64,000 nt of DNA from EA-27 sp964396265 (GCA_964396265.1 CAYNEM010000015.1:1-64000), one strand, 5' to 3'. Counted from the first letter of the stretch, positions 52,978 through 62,231 are shown. Made by a program: numbers and translations. Notes: a model not told the origin generated them from the letters alone.

Positions 52978-55080
52978 TCAGGCGAGGGAACCCCACCGGC
53001 GGGCCCGGACGCCTCGAGAGCGCCCACGCCCACCGTCCCCCTCCCCCACGTCGTCGTCGCCATCCCCGCCATCGCCCCCGTCGTGGTCCCCCTCGTCTTC
53101 GTCGCCGTCGCGGCCGTCGTCGTCGTCGCCACCGTCGCCGCCGTCGTCATCGTCGGGTGCCTGTTCGACGACCACCGTGCCGGTCAGGATTGTCACACCG
53201 CCGTCGTCATCCTCAACACTGAGCTGCCATCCGAACGACCGAGCCTGCCCCCCTTCCCGATCGTCGTCCTCATCGTCCCCGTCGTCGCCCACATCTCGGT
53301 CGCGCCCACCCTCATCGTCGGCGTCATCGTCACCGCGGCCGTCGTCATCGTCATCGTCGTCACCGCCAGTGTCGCCCCCACACACGACTCGTTGCACGTC
53401 TGTGACGTTACGGGGGTTCTCGTCGGGGCTCGGGTCGGGATCCGGGACGACCGCAGGCTCGTTCGGGTACGTGACGGGGGAGGAATAGCCCGTGCAGTCC
53501 CCGGACCACGTGAACGTCAGGTCGTCGCTGCCCGGGTCGGTCGCGACCGCGGTGAACACGAAGACCGTCCCGCGGGTTCCCTCGTGATCGTCGTCCCCGA
53601 CGCGCCCGCCTCCACACCCCTCATCGGCGCCGCCATCCCCCTCATCGTCCCCGTCGTAATCGCCTTCGCGCCCACTCTCATCGTCGTCGTCATCGTCGTC
53701 GTCATCACGATCTTGGTCCTGGCAAACGAGGATGGACACGGAGATCGACGGGGCGATGTTCGATATGGTCAACGGCGCATCGGCCGTTGCAGTGAACTCG
53801 CCGTCGCTGACCTCGACGCGAGCCTGCGCGGACAGATCATCTCCGAACGTGGACGCCGCCGAGGGATCCGAGGACCACGCCGTGTCCCAGATCCCGTCCG
53901 ACGTGAAATCCCAGCGGAACTGCATCGGGTCGCCGTTCGGGTCCGACGAGGCTCCCGCGGAGAATGTGATCGTGTCGCCCTCGACCCCCACGTATCCGGG
54001 GCCCGCATTCGGCACGGGGGGCAGAGGCACGCGGAACACGTCCATCAGAGGCTGTTCGCTCACCGCTTCCGGCATGGCGTCGTCGCCGACGCTCACGGCC
54101 GCGCGCGGCAGGCCGACGCGCGAAGGCGTGATGTGCGGCGTCGTCATCGTGTAGGAGAACGTGCGGGTCACGTACGGCGTGGGCTGGTCGTTCGGGGGCT
54201 TGTTCGTGACGTCCGCGGCCGGCAGGTTCGCGACCCAGAAGATGGTGGTCGACCCATCCCCGTTCGAGGTCAAGGAATACCCTGCGGGGGAGATACTGCC
54301 CGTGTCGAGGTCGTAGCCCGCGGGGATCCGGTCCGACACGCGCGCGGTCGGCGCGTCCGGCGCTGGGAGGGAGTCGCCCTCGTCGGAGATTGCTAGGTTC
54401 GTTGCCCGGAGGACCACATCCAGCGCCTGCCCGGCGGTTTCTGGGATCTCGCCCCAGAAGGCGCCGTTCACGGTCTTCCCGACGACGGGGCTCGCGTGCT
54501 CCCGGAGATACGCCCACACCTGGTCCTGCGTCCCGCCGGGCCCACCCTGCGCGTCCCCAAGGAACGATTCCATTCCGAACGGTGCGATCTCGCCGCCAAG
54601 GAAGACCGGCACGTCGGCATGTACGAACTGCCGCTCCTCCGTGCACCACCACGGGGGCATCGAGAGGATCCCGCGCGCGACGAAGTCCCCGTACCCGTAG
54701 GTCTCGGAGCTGCCGGCGGGGATCGTGGCATCGCTAAGGATGCCGTCCTGAGTCGTCAGGTCCGCGTCGAACGTGTCGGCCGGGTTCGGGCTCAATAGCA
54801 TTACGTACTCGGTGACCGCCACGTCCCCGGTCGAGGTGCTGCTCACCTCGTACCCGAGGGCCGCTGTGTCCGTCTGACCCCCGATTGTATACGTCACATC
54901 GACCTGCGAGATGGTGATCAGGCCGCGACTATACGCCTCCCAGATGAGCATCGTGCTCGACGTGCTCGAAGGCGAGATCGGAAGAGCGCTTCCCGCCGGG
55001 TCTTCGGGAACGGCCGTCAGCAACAATCCGGAGGACATCACGGCAAGAATTGCAAGGCTTCCGGCGAGAACCTTTCCCAT
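52978..55080 (-). CDS. Secreted PKD-domain protein with long Asp-rich linkers
   Basis: 700 residues from ATG 55080, with gggggacg upstream. A signal peptide occupies 1-31 (VLAGSLAILAVMSSGLLLTA). Residues of about 40-370 resemble an archaeal surface-protein domain, then PKD-like modules (TITFSAGASSDPNGDPMQFR, FTWSGDCTGYSSP) are separated by three Asp/Gly-rich stretches, for example DDDDDDDDDESGREGDYDGD. The stretches are encoded by gac/gat repeats. No C-terminal membrane helix is present; the end is basic and Arg-rich. The acidic linkers may bind calcium. Confidence 0.75.
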   Translation of the reverse strand: MGKVLAGSLAILAVMSSGLLLTAVPEDPAGSALPISPSSTSSTMLIWEAYSRGLITISQVDVTYTIGGQTDTAALGYEVSSTSTGDVAVTEYVMLLSPNPADTFDADLTTQDGILSDATIPAGSSETYGYGDFVARGILSMPPWWCTEERQFVHADVPVFLGGEIAPFGMESFLGDAQGGPGGTQDQVWAYLREHASPVVGKTVNGAFWGEIPETAGQALDVVLRATNLAISDEGDSLPAPDAPTARVSDRIPAGYDLDTGSISPAGYSLTSNGDGSTTIFWVANLPAADVTNKPPNDQPTPYVTRTFSYTMTTPHITPSRVGLPRAAVSVGDDAMPEAVSEQPLMDVFRVPLPPVPNAGPGYVGVEGDTITFSAGASSDPNGDPMQFRWDFTSDGIWDTAWSSDPSAASTFGDDLSAQARVEVSDGEFTATADAPLTISNIAPSISVSILVCQDQDRDDDDDDDDDESGREGDYDGDDEGDGGADEGCGGGRVGDDDHEGTRGTVFVFTAVATDPGSDDLTFTWSGDCTGYSSPVTYPNEPAVVPDPDPSPDENPRNVTDVQRVVCGGDTGGDDDDDDDGRGDDDADDEGGRDRDVGDDGDDEDDDREGGQARSFGWQLSVEDDDGGVTILTGTVVVEQAPDDDDGGDGGDDDDGRDGDEDEGDHDGGDGGDGDDDVGEGDGGRGRSRGVRARRWGSLA

Positions 55081-55226
55081 CGTCCCCCGTCTCTTGATGC
55101 GAAGTGTGCCGACATACCTTAAGGCTTGTGCCCGGTCGCGGCGTGGTTCCCCCGCCCAGTATGTGATAATGAGCCACCGGCCGGCGCCCACGACGTTCAT
55201 AACGGATTCCGCGGTTCGCCTGCGCG

Positions 55227-56231
55227 TTGCTCGTCTACCCGCCCGATTGCGTCCGCCACGTGAACCTGCCGGGCCACGTGGAGGCCCCCGAAAGGGTCGA
55301 GGCGATCATCCGGAAACTCAAATCGCTCGGGCTGGCGGACGAGTGGAGCGTGCCCGAGGCCGCAACGCGCGCGCAGATCGAATCCATCCACGCGAAGTCG
55401 TACGTGGACCTCGTCGAGAACTTCGGCGAAGGGTACCTGGACACGGACACCGCGATCCACCCGGAAACGCACGTGTACGCGAAATTGGCGGCGGGGGGCG
55501 CGATCGCGGCGGCGCTCGCATCCGCGCGGGACGGACGGCCCACGTTCGCCCTCGTCCGGCCGCCGGGACACCACGCCGGCCCCGATTACGGCGGCGGCTT
55601 CTGCTACTTCAACAACGTGGCGATCGCCGCGACGGCCCTCGGGGCTCGATTCCCGCGCGTGGCGATCCTCGATCTGGACGCGCATCATGGGAACGGGACG
55701 AGGGACGTCTTCGCAGCACGACGAGACGTCCTGTACGTGAGCACTCACCAGTACGGGATTTTCCCAGGCACGGGCCCAGCAGAGGATGTCGGGGAGGGGA
55801 AGGGCAAGGGATTCACGGTGAACATCCCGTTCCCCGCCCGAGCGGGGGACGCGTCCTACGCCCTCGCCTTCGACGAGGTCATCGAGCCGATCGTCCGCCA
55901 GTTCCTACCGGACACGATCCTGGTCAGCCTCGGCGCCGACGCGCACTACAAGGACCCGCTCACGGATCTGGGCCTGTCCTCTCCCGGATACGTCGCCCTC
56001 GCTGAGAGGACCCTGCAGCTCGCGCGGTCCGTCGCCGAGGGGAGGGTTGCGTTCGTGCTCGAGGGCGGGTACCATCTGCCCGCGCTCGCGGAGGTCGTCG
56101 CGGGGACCTGTGCGGCGTTCCGCGGGGAGTCGGTGCACCTCCAGTTCCGCGAGATCGTGGACCCTTCGGCCCGGGGAAAGGAAGTCGTGAGGCGCGTGCG
56201 GAAGGTCCTCGGCGGGTACTGGGACCTATGA
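55227..56231 (+). CDS. Histone deacetylase-family protein (AcuC-like)
   Basis: 334 residues from TTG 55227. The catalytic core is visible: ALVRPPGHHAGPDYGGGFCY with tandem His, FPRVAILDLDAHHGNGTRD with zinc-binding Asp and His, LVSLGADAHYKDPLTDLG with the second Asp, and VLEGGYHLPALAEVVAG with the Tyr of the active site. It removes acetyl or related groups from proteins or small amides. The end overlaps the convergent CBS protein by 6 bases. Confidence 0.9.
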   Translation: MLVYPPDCVRHVNLPGHVEAPERVEAIIRKLKSLGLADEWSVPEAATRAQIESIHAKSYVDLVENFGEGYLDTDTAIHPETHVYAKLAAGGAIAAALASARDGRPTFALVRPPGHHAGPDYGGGFCYFNNVAIAATALGARFPRVAILDLDAHHGNGTRDVFAARRDVLYVSTHQYGIFPGTGPAEDVGEGKGKGFTVNIPFPARAGDASYALAFDEVIEPIVRQFLPDTILVSLGADAHYKDPLTDLGLSSPGYVALAERTLQLARSVAEGRVAFVLEGGYHLPALAEVVAGTCAAFRGESVHLQFREIVDPSARGKEVVRRVRKVLGGYWDL

Positions 56232-57368
56232 GCCGTGGTGGCCTTTCCGCTCCGCGATCCGCCGGTCCTTCTCCTTCTTGATGTGCGCCTCGATCTGCGT
56301 AAGAAGACCGTCGAGCGTCTTGAACAGGTCCCAGTCGAAGTGCTTGAAGTGGTACAGTTCCCGGTCCGTCGCGAACCTCGCGCGGATCGACCACTTCGAC
56401 TTGTCCCCGTCGGCCTTATACTGTACAATGTGGAGGTTCAGCATCCGCGGGGTGACGATGTCGCCGATTCGACGCATCGCCTTTTGGATGATTTCGTAGA
56501 TCGCATCGTACACGTCCGGCTGTTCCTCGAGCCCGCTGATTTGGACGAGCAGCCCATCCCGCTCGCGGAACCGCGCGGCGATCTCGACGACGTCCGCGGT
56601 CGTGAGGATCCCCGTGGGCTCCTGATTCTCCATGACGACGACCGTGGAAATCCGACTCTTCGCCATCGCCTCCAATGCTGTCGCGAGCTTCGCGCCGGGC
56701 GGGACCGTCACGGGCGGCTGCATGATGCTCTCGATCAAGATGTTCACGGGGTCCTTTTCCGAGGCCCGGCCCTGCCGGCCGAAGTTCTCCTTGGGTCTCG
56801 CAAACAGGTCCGCGAGGTCCTTGAGACCGACGACGCCGACGAGCTTCCGCGCTTCGTCCACCACGGGGACGGCCCGCTCCCCAAGCCCCGCCATGACGGT
56901 GCGCGCCTGGCCGACCGTCTCCTTCGCGGAGACGCACTGGGGCTGAGGCGTCATGACCTCGGCGACGGACATCCCGTCGATCTCTTCGCACCGCGAGAGC
57001 GCGCGAACAACGTCCGAACGCGAGAGGATCCCCACGAGCCTCCCCTTCTCCGTGATCGGCAGGGTTCGATTGCCGCTCGACAGGAACGTCTCCGCGGCCG
57101 TTGCCAAGTCGAGGTTCGGCAGCACCTCGGGGGTCTTCCGGACGAGGTGTTGTGCCTTCGACGTCGGCTTCGTGCTCTTGTGGCGGGCGATCGACGCCAT
57201 GGATACGACCCCGACCAGCTTCTTGCCATCCAGGATCGGAATCTCGTGGACGTCGTTCGTCCGCATCCGCCCGAGGATCTCGGAGATCGGCTCGTCCGCG
57301 GTGCCGGTCACGACTTCGCCAGACATGAAATCGCGAACCTTCAAATCACGCAGGCGGAGCTTCGGCAT
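56226..57368 (-). CDS. CBS-domain protein with C-terminal HPF-like domain
   Basis: 380 residues. Four CBS repeats occupy about 1-285, marked by VRDFMSGEVVTGTADEPISE, GKLVGVVSMASIARHKS-like turns, MSVAEVMTPQPQCVSAKETV and ESIMQPPVTVPPGAKLATAL. From about residue 285 the chain reads YEIIQKAMRRIGDIVTPRML and NLHIVQYKADGDKSKWSIRA, the beta-alpha layout of ribosome hibernation factors (HPF/S30AE type). The combination suggests nucleotide-sensing control of ribosomes; that role is inference. It shares a TATA region with acylphosphatase. Confidence 0.75.
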   Translation of the reverse strand: MPKLRLRDLKVRDFMSGEVVTGTADEPISEILGRMRTNDVHEIPILDGKKLVGVVSMASIARHKSTKPTSKAQHLVRKTPEVLPNLDLATAAETFLSSGNRTLPITEKGRLVGILSRSDVVRALSRCEEIDGMSVAEVMTPQPQCVSAKETVGQARTVMAGLGERAVPVVDEARKLVGVVGLKDLADLFARPKENFGRQGRASEKDPVNILIESIMQPPVTVPPGAKLATALEAMAKSRISTVVVMENQEPTGILTTADVVEIAARFRERDGLLVQISGLEEQPDVYDAIYEIIQKAMRRIGDIVTPRMLNLHIVQYKADGDKSKWSIRARFATDRELYHFKHFDWDLFKTLDGLLTQIEAHIKKEKDRRIAERKGHHGS

Positions 57369-57420
57369 CGACCGCCCATCCCTTCAACCGTGCGAAGTAG
57401 TCTCCGCAAGGAGCGGGCTC

Positions 57421-57427
57421 TATAAAT
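57421..57427. promoter_or_regulatory. TATA box between the CBS protein and acylphosphatase
   Basis: The word tataaat lies 31-37 bases before the acylphosphatase GTG at 57458, and its reverse lies about 55 bases before the CBS start at 57368. It may serve either or both. Confidence 0.4.
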
Positions 57428-57457
57428 CCTTATGCGAGCCACTGCTTGCGGAGGACC

Positions 57458-57733
57458 GTGCGAACGCGGGCCCACGCGGTTTTCCGCGGCGTCGTCCAGG
57501 GCGTCAACTTCCGCGTGCAGTGTCGCGGGCACGCGCTGGGGCTCGGCCTCACGGGCTGGGTCCGGAACCTCGAGGACGGGAGCGTGGAGGCCGTGTTCGA
57601 GGGGGACCGCGAATCGATCGAGGAGGCAATCGCTTGGAATCGCACCTCGCAACCCCGCGCCGAGGTCTCAAACGTCGACGTGGAGTGGTCGCCGCCCACC
57701 GACGAGTTCCGGACCTTCGAGATCCGGCATTGA
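57458..57733 (+). CDS. acyP: Acylphosphatase
   Basis: 91 residues from GTG 57458; a TTG at 57446 would add four but lies near the expected transcription start. Catalytic positions are in VFRGVVQGVNFRVQCRGHAL (Arg) and WVRNLEDGSVEAVFEGD (Asn), the acylphosphatase signatures. It hydrolyses carboxyl-phosphate bonds. The stop abuts the end of the TatD-type gene. Confidence 0.88.
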   Translation: MRTRAHAVFRGVVQGVNFRVQCRGHALGLGLTGWVRNLEDGSVEAVFEGDRESIEEAIAWNRTSQPRAEVSNVDVEWSPPTDEFRTFEIRH

Positions 57734-58567
57734 TCAGCGGATGTCGACCCCGTACGTGCTCGAGGGCAGCGACCCATGGATGACCGCCGCCATGTCCGAC
57801 GTCAGGACGCCGCCGGCGCGTAGCTTGGCGGTCTTGCGTGGCACGGTCGCGGGGCCGAGCACGGCTCCCGGGCGGCGCGGATCGTCGATGTAGTCCGTTT
57901 CCATCAAGAAGGGACCGCCCTTCCGTAAGGCCTCCCGCAGATGGTCCTCGCGCGCGAGGACGCTCGGCACGCACCCGTGGACTTCGTCCGGCTGGACGAG
58001 GGGCGGGGAGTGATGCTTCACGACCTTTTCCCTGCGCAGGCCCGCAGCCTCGGCCAGGCGCGCGAACTCCTCGTATATCTCCGGGGTGGGGTCCTCCGTG
58101 TGGAGGATCACGGCGCAGTGCGCGTCGCGGGCGAGCTCCATCCCGTACTGCAGGACCTCGTTCGAGGCCGCCCATAGGTCCGAAGCGACCCGGAAGTGGG
58201 GCCGTCCGATCTCGCCGAGGGCGGTGGCCCTCCCCTCGCGCACCCGGTCGGCGGCGATCTCCATGCCCCGTTTCATGGAATCGACAGCTCCGCGGAGCCC
58301 CAGCGCCTGGTCGAGTCGCAGGAGATCGACCGGATACGGGCCGAGGGCCACGAAGACTGTCACCTTCGTCTCGCGACGGACGAGGTCCGCGGTGTGAAGC
58401 GTCCGTTCATATGCGGCCGCGTAGTCGTCGCCGGAGGCGAGCGGGAGGTCGTCATAGGGGAGGTGCGTGAGCATGAGATGCGTCCCGCCGGCCTTCTCGA
58501 ACATCTTTGCGGCGTCCATGTACAGACCGCGAGGGTCGAGGTGGAAGTGATTGTCGAAGACCGCCAC
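57734..58567 (-). CDS. TatD-related metal-dependent hydrolase
   Basis: 277 residues from GTG 58567. Metal ligands are in VFDNHFHLDPRG (HxH), TALGEIGRPHF (Glu), CAVILHTEDPT (His), VKHHSPP (His) and MDTDYIDDP-like METDYIDDP (Asp). It belongs to the archaeal TatD-like amidohydrolase group, which may include DNases. The end abuts acylphosphatase. Confidence 0.8.
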   Translation of the reverse strand: MAVFDNHFHLDPRGLYMDAAKMFEKAGGTHLMLTHLPYDDLPLASGDDYAAAYERTLHTADLVRRETKVTVFVALGPYPVDLLRLDQALGLRGAVDSMKRGMEIAADRVREGRATALGEIGRPHFRVASDLWAASNEVLQYGMELARDAHCAVILHTEDPTPEIYEEFARLAEAAGLRREKVVKHHSPPLVQPDEVHGCVPSVLAREDHLREALRKGGPFLMETDYIDDPRRPGAVLGPATVPRKTAKLRAGGVLTSDMAAVIHGSLPSSTYGVDIR

Positions 58568-58717
58568 GGCGGGAGAATGTCGACTCACCGTAAGGCGTTG
58601 GCGGCGTTCAGATCGCAGGGTGGAAGGAATACTCGACCGCCGTTGATTCCGGTTCTGATTTTCGGCGCTGATTCCCGGTGCGCGAGGTTCATATTCGCGG
58701 CCAAGGGGTGCACCCCG

Positions 58718-60364
58718 ATGTCCCCATCTCGGAAGGCTCTCGGTCTGGCGGTTCTCGCGGTCGTCTTCGTCGCCGTTCTGTCCGGAGTCCCCTCGTCTCC
58801 GATTGGTCGCGCGGCAGCGGATGAGGGAATCACGGCCGACGTCGTGTACCGTTCGGTCTCGGGCCCCAACGGAACGAGCGCGCCCCTCCATCGCAGCGGC
58901 ATCGCCTCGTGGACCTCGGAGGCGGAGCAGGCGGATGCAGGGAGCCCGATTCGCACGATCCGGAGCGCCTCGTCGCCCACCACCGCCAACGAGCGGGTGT
59001 TCGTCACGCAGGGTGAGGACGGATGGCTCGACGCCTACGTGTGCACGACGACATGCGCGGTCTCGAGCGACGTCGGGGAGGTGTGGGCCATGGCTCCCGG
59101 CACGCTCCAGACACGGTTCGACGTCGCCTACGAACAGCGCAGCGGTCAGGCCATCCTCGTCTACGGCATCCTGTCCACCAGCGCGAGCCAGGACATCGCC
59201 TTCCGCACGTACAGCGGAGGCGCATGGAGCGCAGAGCAGTACCTGGACGACGCGGGTTACGCGACGGACCTCGAATATACTCTGATCCGCCTGGCAGCCA
59301 GAATGGGGAGCGACCAGATCGGGCTCCTTGCCGGCGAGTCCACGAACAACCAAGTGAACGCATGGATCTGGAACGGGAACGCCTTCGGGTCGAACACGGA
59401 GATCTCCGCGAGTGCGCAGACCCCGAACCGGGAACGCGGAGCGATCGCGTGGGAATCGGGCTCGGGGCATCTCCTCGCAATGGCGGTGGATGCTAACACC
59501 CAGGACGAGATCGTCTGGAAGGAGTTCACGACGGACTGGAGCGCCGCGGCGAACCACATCTGCGGGGGCTCCGGGAACATCCTCCGATGGTTGTCCTTGA
59601 AAGCGAACCCGGTGTCGACGGCGAACGACATGGTCCTCGCTGCCGGTGACGACGGCTCTGACCTCGGCACGTGCTACTGGACCGGGGACGCATGGGACGC
59701 CCGGGTCTCGCAGGACACGACGATGGATGCGACGGCGACGCGTTCGTTCGACTTCGCGTGGGAGTGTTCCGAAAACCGGGGGCTTCTCGCCTACGGCACG
59801 ACCGGAGGGGCGATCACGTACAGGACGTTCGCCGCACCGGGCAACTGGAGCGGCGCGACGAATGCCGCCATGGGGTCCAATGGCCACGCGTGGGTTCAAC
59901 TTCGGACGAATCCCTCCTCGACCACCGGCTCCGCGCGGATCCTCGGAGCGGTCCTGGAAAGCTCCGCGAACTCCCTGGGCGCAATCTCTTGGAACGAGAG
60001 CGGGTTCACGGTGATCGGGGCGGATACCTTCACCTCGGATGTCGGGACGGGGGCGTACGAGTCCTTCGACCTCGCGTTCCGCACGGCGGGCACGCCCGGG
60101 ACCGGGCCGGGTACCGACCCAGGTACCGACCCGGGTACCAACCTGCTCCTCTTCCTCCTGGATTTCAACAACCTCTTGATCATCGTATTCGTCGGAGGCA
60201 TGGCGGCGTTCTTGCTCGTGGCGCGGCGACTCCGGCGTAAGCCGGTTTCCTCACGGGGCGAACCGCCCTCCGCGCCTTGGAAGGACCCGCCTCAAGAGGG
60301 CATGGCGCAAGAGCCGCAGGCCCCGGAAGAAGTCGTGGAAGATGATGGGGTCGGCTACCACTAA
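58718..60364 (+). CDS. Secreted membrane-anchored protein with beta-propeller-like repeats
   Basis: 548 residues from ATG 58718. A signal peptide is at 1-27 (LGLAVLAVVFVAVLSGVPSS). The exposed part has repeated Trp-bearing strands (ERGAIAWESGSGHLLAMAVD, RSFDFAWECSENRGLLAYGT, AISWNESGFTVIGADTFTSD) spaced like propeller blades. A Pro/Gly/Thr repeat linker (PGTGPGTDPGTDPGTN) leads to a membrane helix at about 475-500 and a short basic tail. The acidic C-terminus is cytoplasmic. No family was recognised. Confidence 0.75.
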   Translation: MSPSRKALGLAVLAVVFVAVLSGVPSSPIGRAAADEGITADVVYRSVSGPNGTSAPLHRSGIASWTSEAEQADAGSPIRTIRSASSPTTANERVFVTQGEDGWLDAYVCTTTCAVSSDVGEVWAMAPGTLQTRFDVAYEQRSGQAILVYGILSTSASQDIAFRTYSGGAWSAEQYLDDAGYATDLEYTLIRLAARMGSDQIGLLAGESTNNQVNAWIWNGNAFGSNTEISASAQTPNRERGAIAWESGSGHLLAMAVDANTQDEIVWKEFTTDWSAAANHICGGSGNILRWLSLKANPVSTANDMVLAAGDDGSDLGTCYWTGDAWDARVSQDTTMDATATRSFDFAWECSENRGLLAYGTTGGAITYRTFAAPGNWSGATNAAMGSNGHAWVQLRTNPSSTTGSARILGAVLESSANSLGAISWNESGFTVIGADTFTSDVGTGAYESFDLAFRTAGTPGTGPGTDPGTDPGTNLLLFLLDFNNLLIIVFVGGMAAFLLVARRLRRKPVSSRGEPPSAPWKDPPQEGMAQEPQAPEEVVEDDGVGYH

Positions 60365-60431
60365 GATCGTCGGGATGGTTCCGGGGAGCATCTTGCGCTG
60401 ACGACCGATGCACGTCTTCGGGGCCTGGGAA

Positions 60432-60980
60432 CTATCGCAGCAACCCGGCGGCCTTCAATTCCTGCGTGATCCGCTCCACGGCCCTTTCCACGTCCGACGG
60501 CTTCCGCGCGCCCGTGCAGACGAGCTTTCCAGAGCCGAACAACAGGACGACGACCTTCGGCTCGTCGATCCGGTACACGAGCCCGGGGAACTGCTCCGGC
60601 TCGTACTCGACCTTCTCGAGGCCCAGGGAGATTGCGATCGCGTTCAGGTTGATCTCCGTGCCGAGGTCCGAGGAGGCGACGATGTTCTGGACCTCGATCT
60701 CCGGGTTCTTCTTGATCGGGATGCCAGCGGCCTCGATCTGCTTCGCGACAGTGTCAATCGCGGTCTTCACATGCTCGAGGGACTTCGCCCCCGTGCATAC
60801 GACCTTCCCCGATCGGAACAGCAGGGTCGCCGTCTTCGGCTCTTTCAGGCGGTAAATCAGTCCGGGGAACTGTTCCGGCTCGTACTCCGCGCCACCCAAC
60901 GCGAGCGCGATGGCCTGCAGGTCGAGTTCGCCGCCGAGGGATGTGGATGCGACCACGTTCTCTATCTTGATCTTGGCCAT
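60432..60980 (-). CDS. tbp: TATA-box binding protein
   Basis: 182 residues forming the two-repeat saddle. Repeat 1 has IENVVASTSLGGELDLQAIA and YEPEQFPGLIYRLKEPK, repeat 2 has VQNIVASSDLGTEINLNAIA and YEPEQFPGLVYRIDEPKVVV, each with LLFGSGKLVCTGA-like strands. It recruits RNA polymerase at archaeal promoters. A GGAGG ribosome-binding site lies upstream, and a palindrome covers the promoter region at 61044-61063. Confidence 0.95.
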   Translation of the reverse strand: MAKIKIENVVASTSLGGELDLQAIALALGGAEYEPEQFPGLIYRLKEPKTATLLFRSGKVVCTGAKSLEHVKTAIDTVAKQIEAAGIPIKKNPEIEVQNIVASSDLGTEINLNAIAISLGLEKVEYEPEQFPGLVYRIDEPKVVVLLFGSGKLVCTGARKPSDVERAVERITQELKAAGLLR

Positions 60981-61043
60981 GTGGGTTGCCTCCCGCCCGA
61001 GAGGGAGCGAACGGAGTGCGCGACTCCCCCGAGGTGCGCGGGG

Positions 61044-61063
61044 ATTTAAAGGGGCCTTTAAAT
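61044..61063. promoter_or_regulatory. Palindrome in the tbp promoter
   Basis: Arms atttaaagg (61044-61052) and cctttaaat (61055-61063) are exact inverses around a 2-base gg centre. Each arm includes a TATA-like core (tttaaa), so the palindrome is two facing TATA elements about 64-83 bases before the tbp start. Confidence 0.5.
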
Positions 61064-61096
61064 ACCTTCCGTCGGGCGAGGAGAGGAAATCCTCCC

Positions 61097-62002
61097 TTAG
61101 GACGTGGTTCTTCCCACGCGGTCTAACCCGCGGACGAGCCCGTCAATCGTGCGGAGATACGGCAGGTCGAGCCCTGCGGTCGAGGCCGTCCGCACGAGTT
61201 CGCCGGTGATCGAATCGACCTCGGTCCGCCGGCCCCTCTCCACGTCCTGCAACATGCTAGATCGGTTGTCCGCGGTCTTGGCGGCGACGTCCAAGGTCCG
61301 GGCGACGAGGGCCTCGGCATCCAATCCTACGCCCGCGGCCCAGGCCGCGGCCACGGCTTCCCGCGCGACGAACCCGACCATCGTCCGCAGGTCTGCGTGG
61401 GTCACGAGCACCCCGTTGGGCATCCGAAGGATTGCCGTGAGGGGGTTGATTGCGGCGTTCACGACGACCTTCGCCCAGAGCTCGCGACGCACGTCCGCGA
61501 TCACGGATGTCGTGAGGCCTGCGGCGGTGAGCATGTCGGCGAGGCGCCTGGCGTCGTCCACGGTCGAGCCCCTCCACGGCCCGACGACGAGGTCGCCAAC
61601 GCCCGCGTGAAGGATCTCCCCGGGCGTTACGAACGTGACGCCGTGGCTCGTCGTCCCCGCGAGGACGCGCTCCGCGTGCTCCGCGATCCGCTCCGCATTG
61701 CCGAGTCCGTTCTGCAGCGTGACGAACGTGCTCCGCCGCCAAAACTCGCGAAGCGCATCGACGGCGGTCTCGGTGTCGTATGCCTTCGTCGTGACGAATA
61801 CGATGTCGAAGTCGCCCGAGGGGACGTTCGTCGTTGCGGTCGGCCACGCGATGCGCTGCGTGTGGCCCGTGATGCGCAGACCCTGGCGGTTCACCACGTC
61901 GACGTGCGGTCTCCTCCCTGTGATCGTGACGTCGTGGTCGCGCGCGAGGATTCCTCCAAGAAGACTTCCGATCGCTCCCGCGCCGAACACGAGAACGCGC
62001 AC
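61097..62002 (-). CDS. panE: 2-dehydropantoate 2-reductase family protein
   Basis: 301 residues from GTG 62002, with ttgaggtg around the start. The NADP motif is VLVFGAGAIGSLLGGILARD, then TLQNGLGNAERIAEHAERVL, ELWAKVVVNAAINPLTAILR (catalytic Lys) and VERGRRTEVDSITGELV. The family reduces ketopantoate in coenzyme A synthesis. The frame is open further upstream, but the family start is at this GTG. It is not adjacent to other pantothenate genes. Confidence 0.88.
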   Translation of the reverse strand: MRVLVFGAGAIGSLLGGILARDHDVTITGRRPHVDVVNRQGLRITGHTQRIAWPTATTNVPSGDFDIVFVTTKAYDTETAVDALREFWRRSTFVTLQNGLGNAERIAEHAERVLAGTTSHGVTFVTPGEILHAGVGDLVVGPWRGSTVDDARRLADMLTAAGLTTSVIADVRRELWAKVVVNAAINPLTAILRMPNGVLVTHADLRTMVGFVAREAVAAAWAAGVGLDAEALVARTLDVAAKTADNRSSMLQDVERGRRTEVDSITGELVRTASTAGLDLPYLRTIDGLVRGLDRVGRTTS

Positions 62003-62144
62003 CTCAACAGCATCCGCGTCGAGCGAATGAACCTTTTCCGCGGAGGTTTTCCTCGAGATCACACGCGCGCAGCGGAAATCGACCGTGATTTCATGTGGAA
62101 ATACCGATGAAGAAACGTTTAAGACGCGATTCATCATACGGTTA

Positions 62145-62198
62145 ATGCGGAGGAACCCCTTGGCAGCAAAGAAGAAGGGAAAGAAGAAGAAGCGCTAG
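62145..62198 (+). CDS. Lys-rich micro-ORF
   Basis: A 17-codon frame from ATG 62145, reading MRRNPLAAKKKGKKKKR. GGAGG at 62149-62153 lies inside the frame and 6 bases before a TTG at 62160, so a 12-residue version (AAKKKGKKKKR after the start) is the better ribosome-binding fit. A TATA-like gtttaag is at 62117-62123. Whether it is translated is unknown; the context is only suggestive. Confidence 0.35.
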   Translation: MRRNPLAAKKKGKKKKR

Positions 62199-62231
62199 TC
62201 GCGCCTTCCCTTCGCTTCGGGCTTCCGCTCC

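Noticed and set aside
53040..53720. Repeated gtc/gtcg blocks resembling a repeat array
   Set aside because: They are the antisense of poly-Asp codons in a coding frame, with no regular spacer length, so they are not CRISPR.
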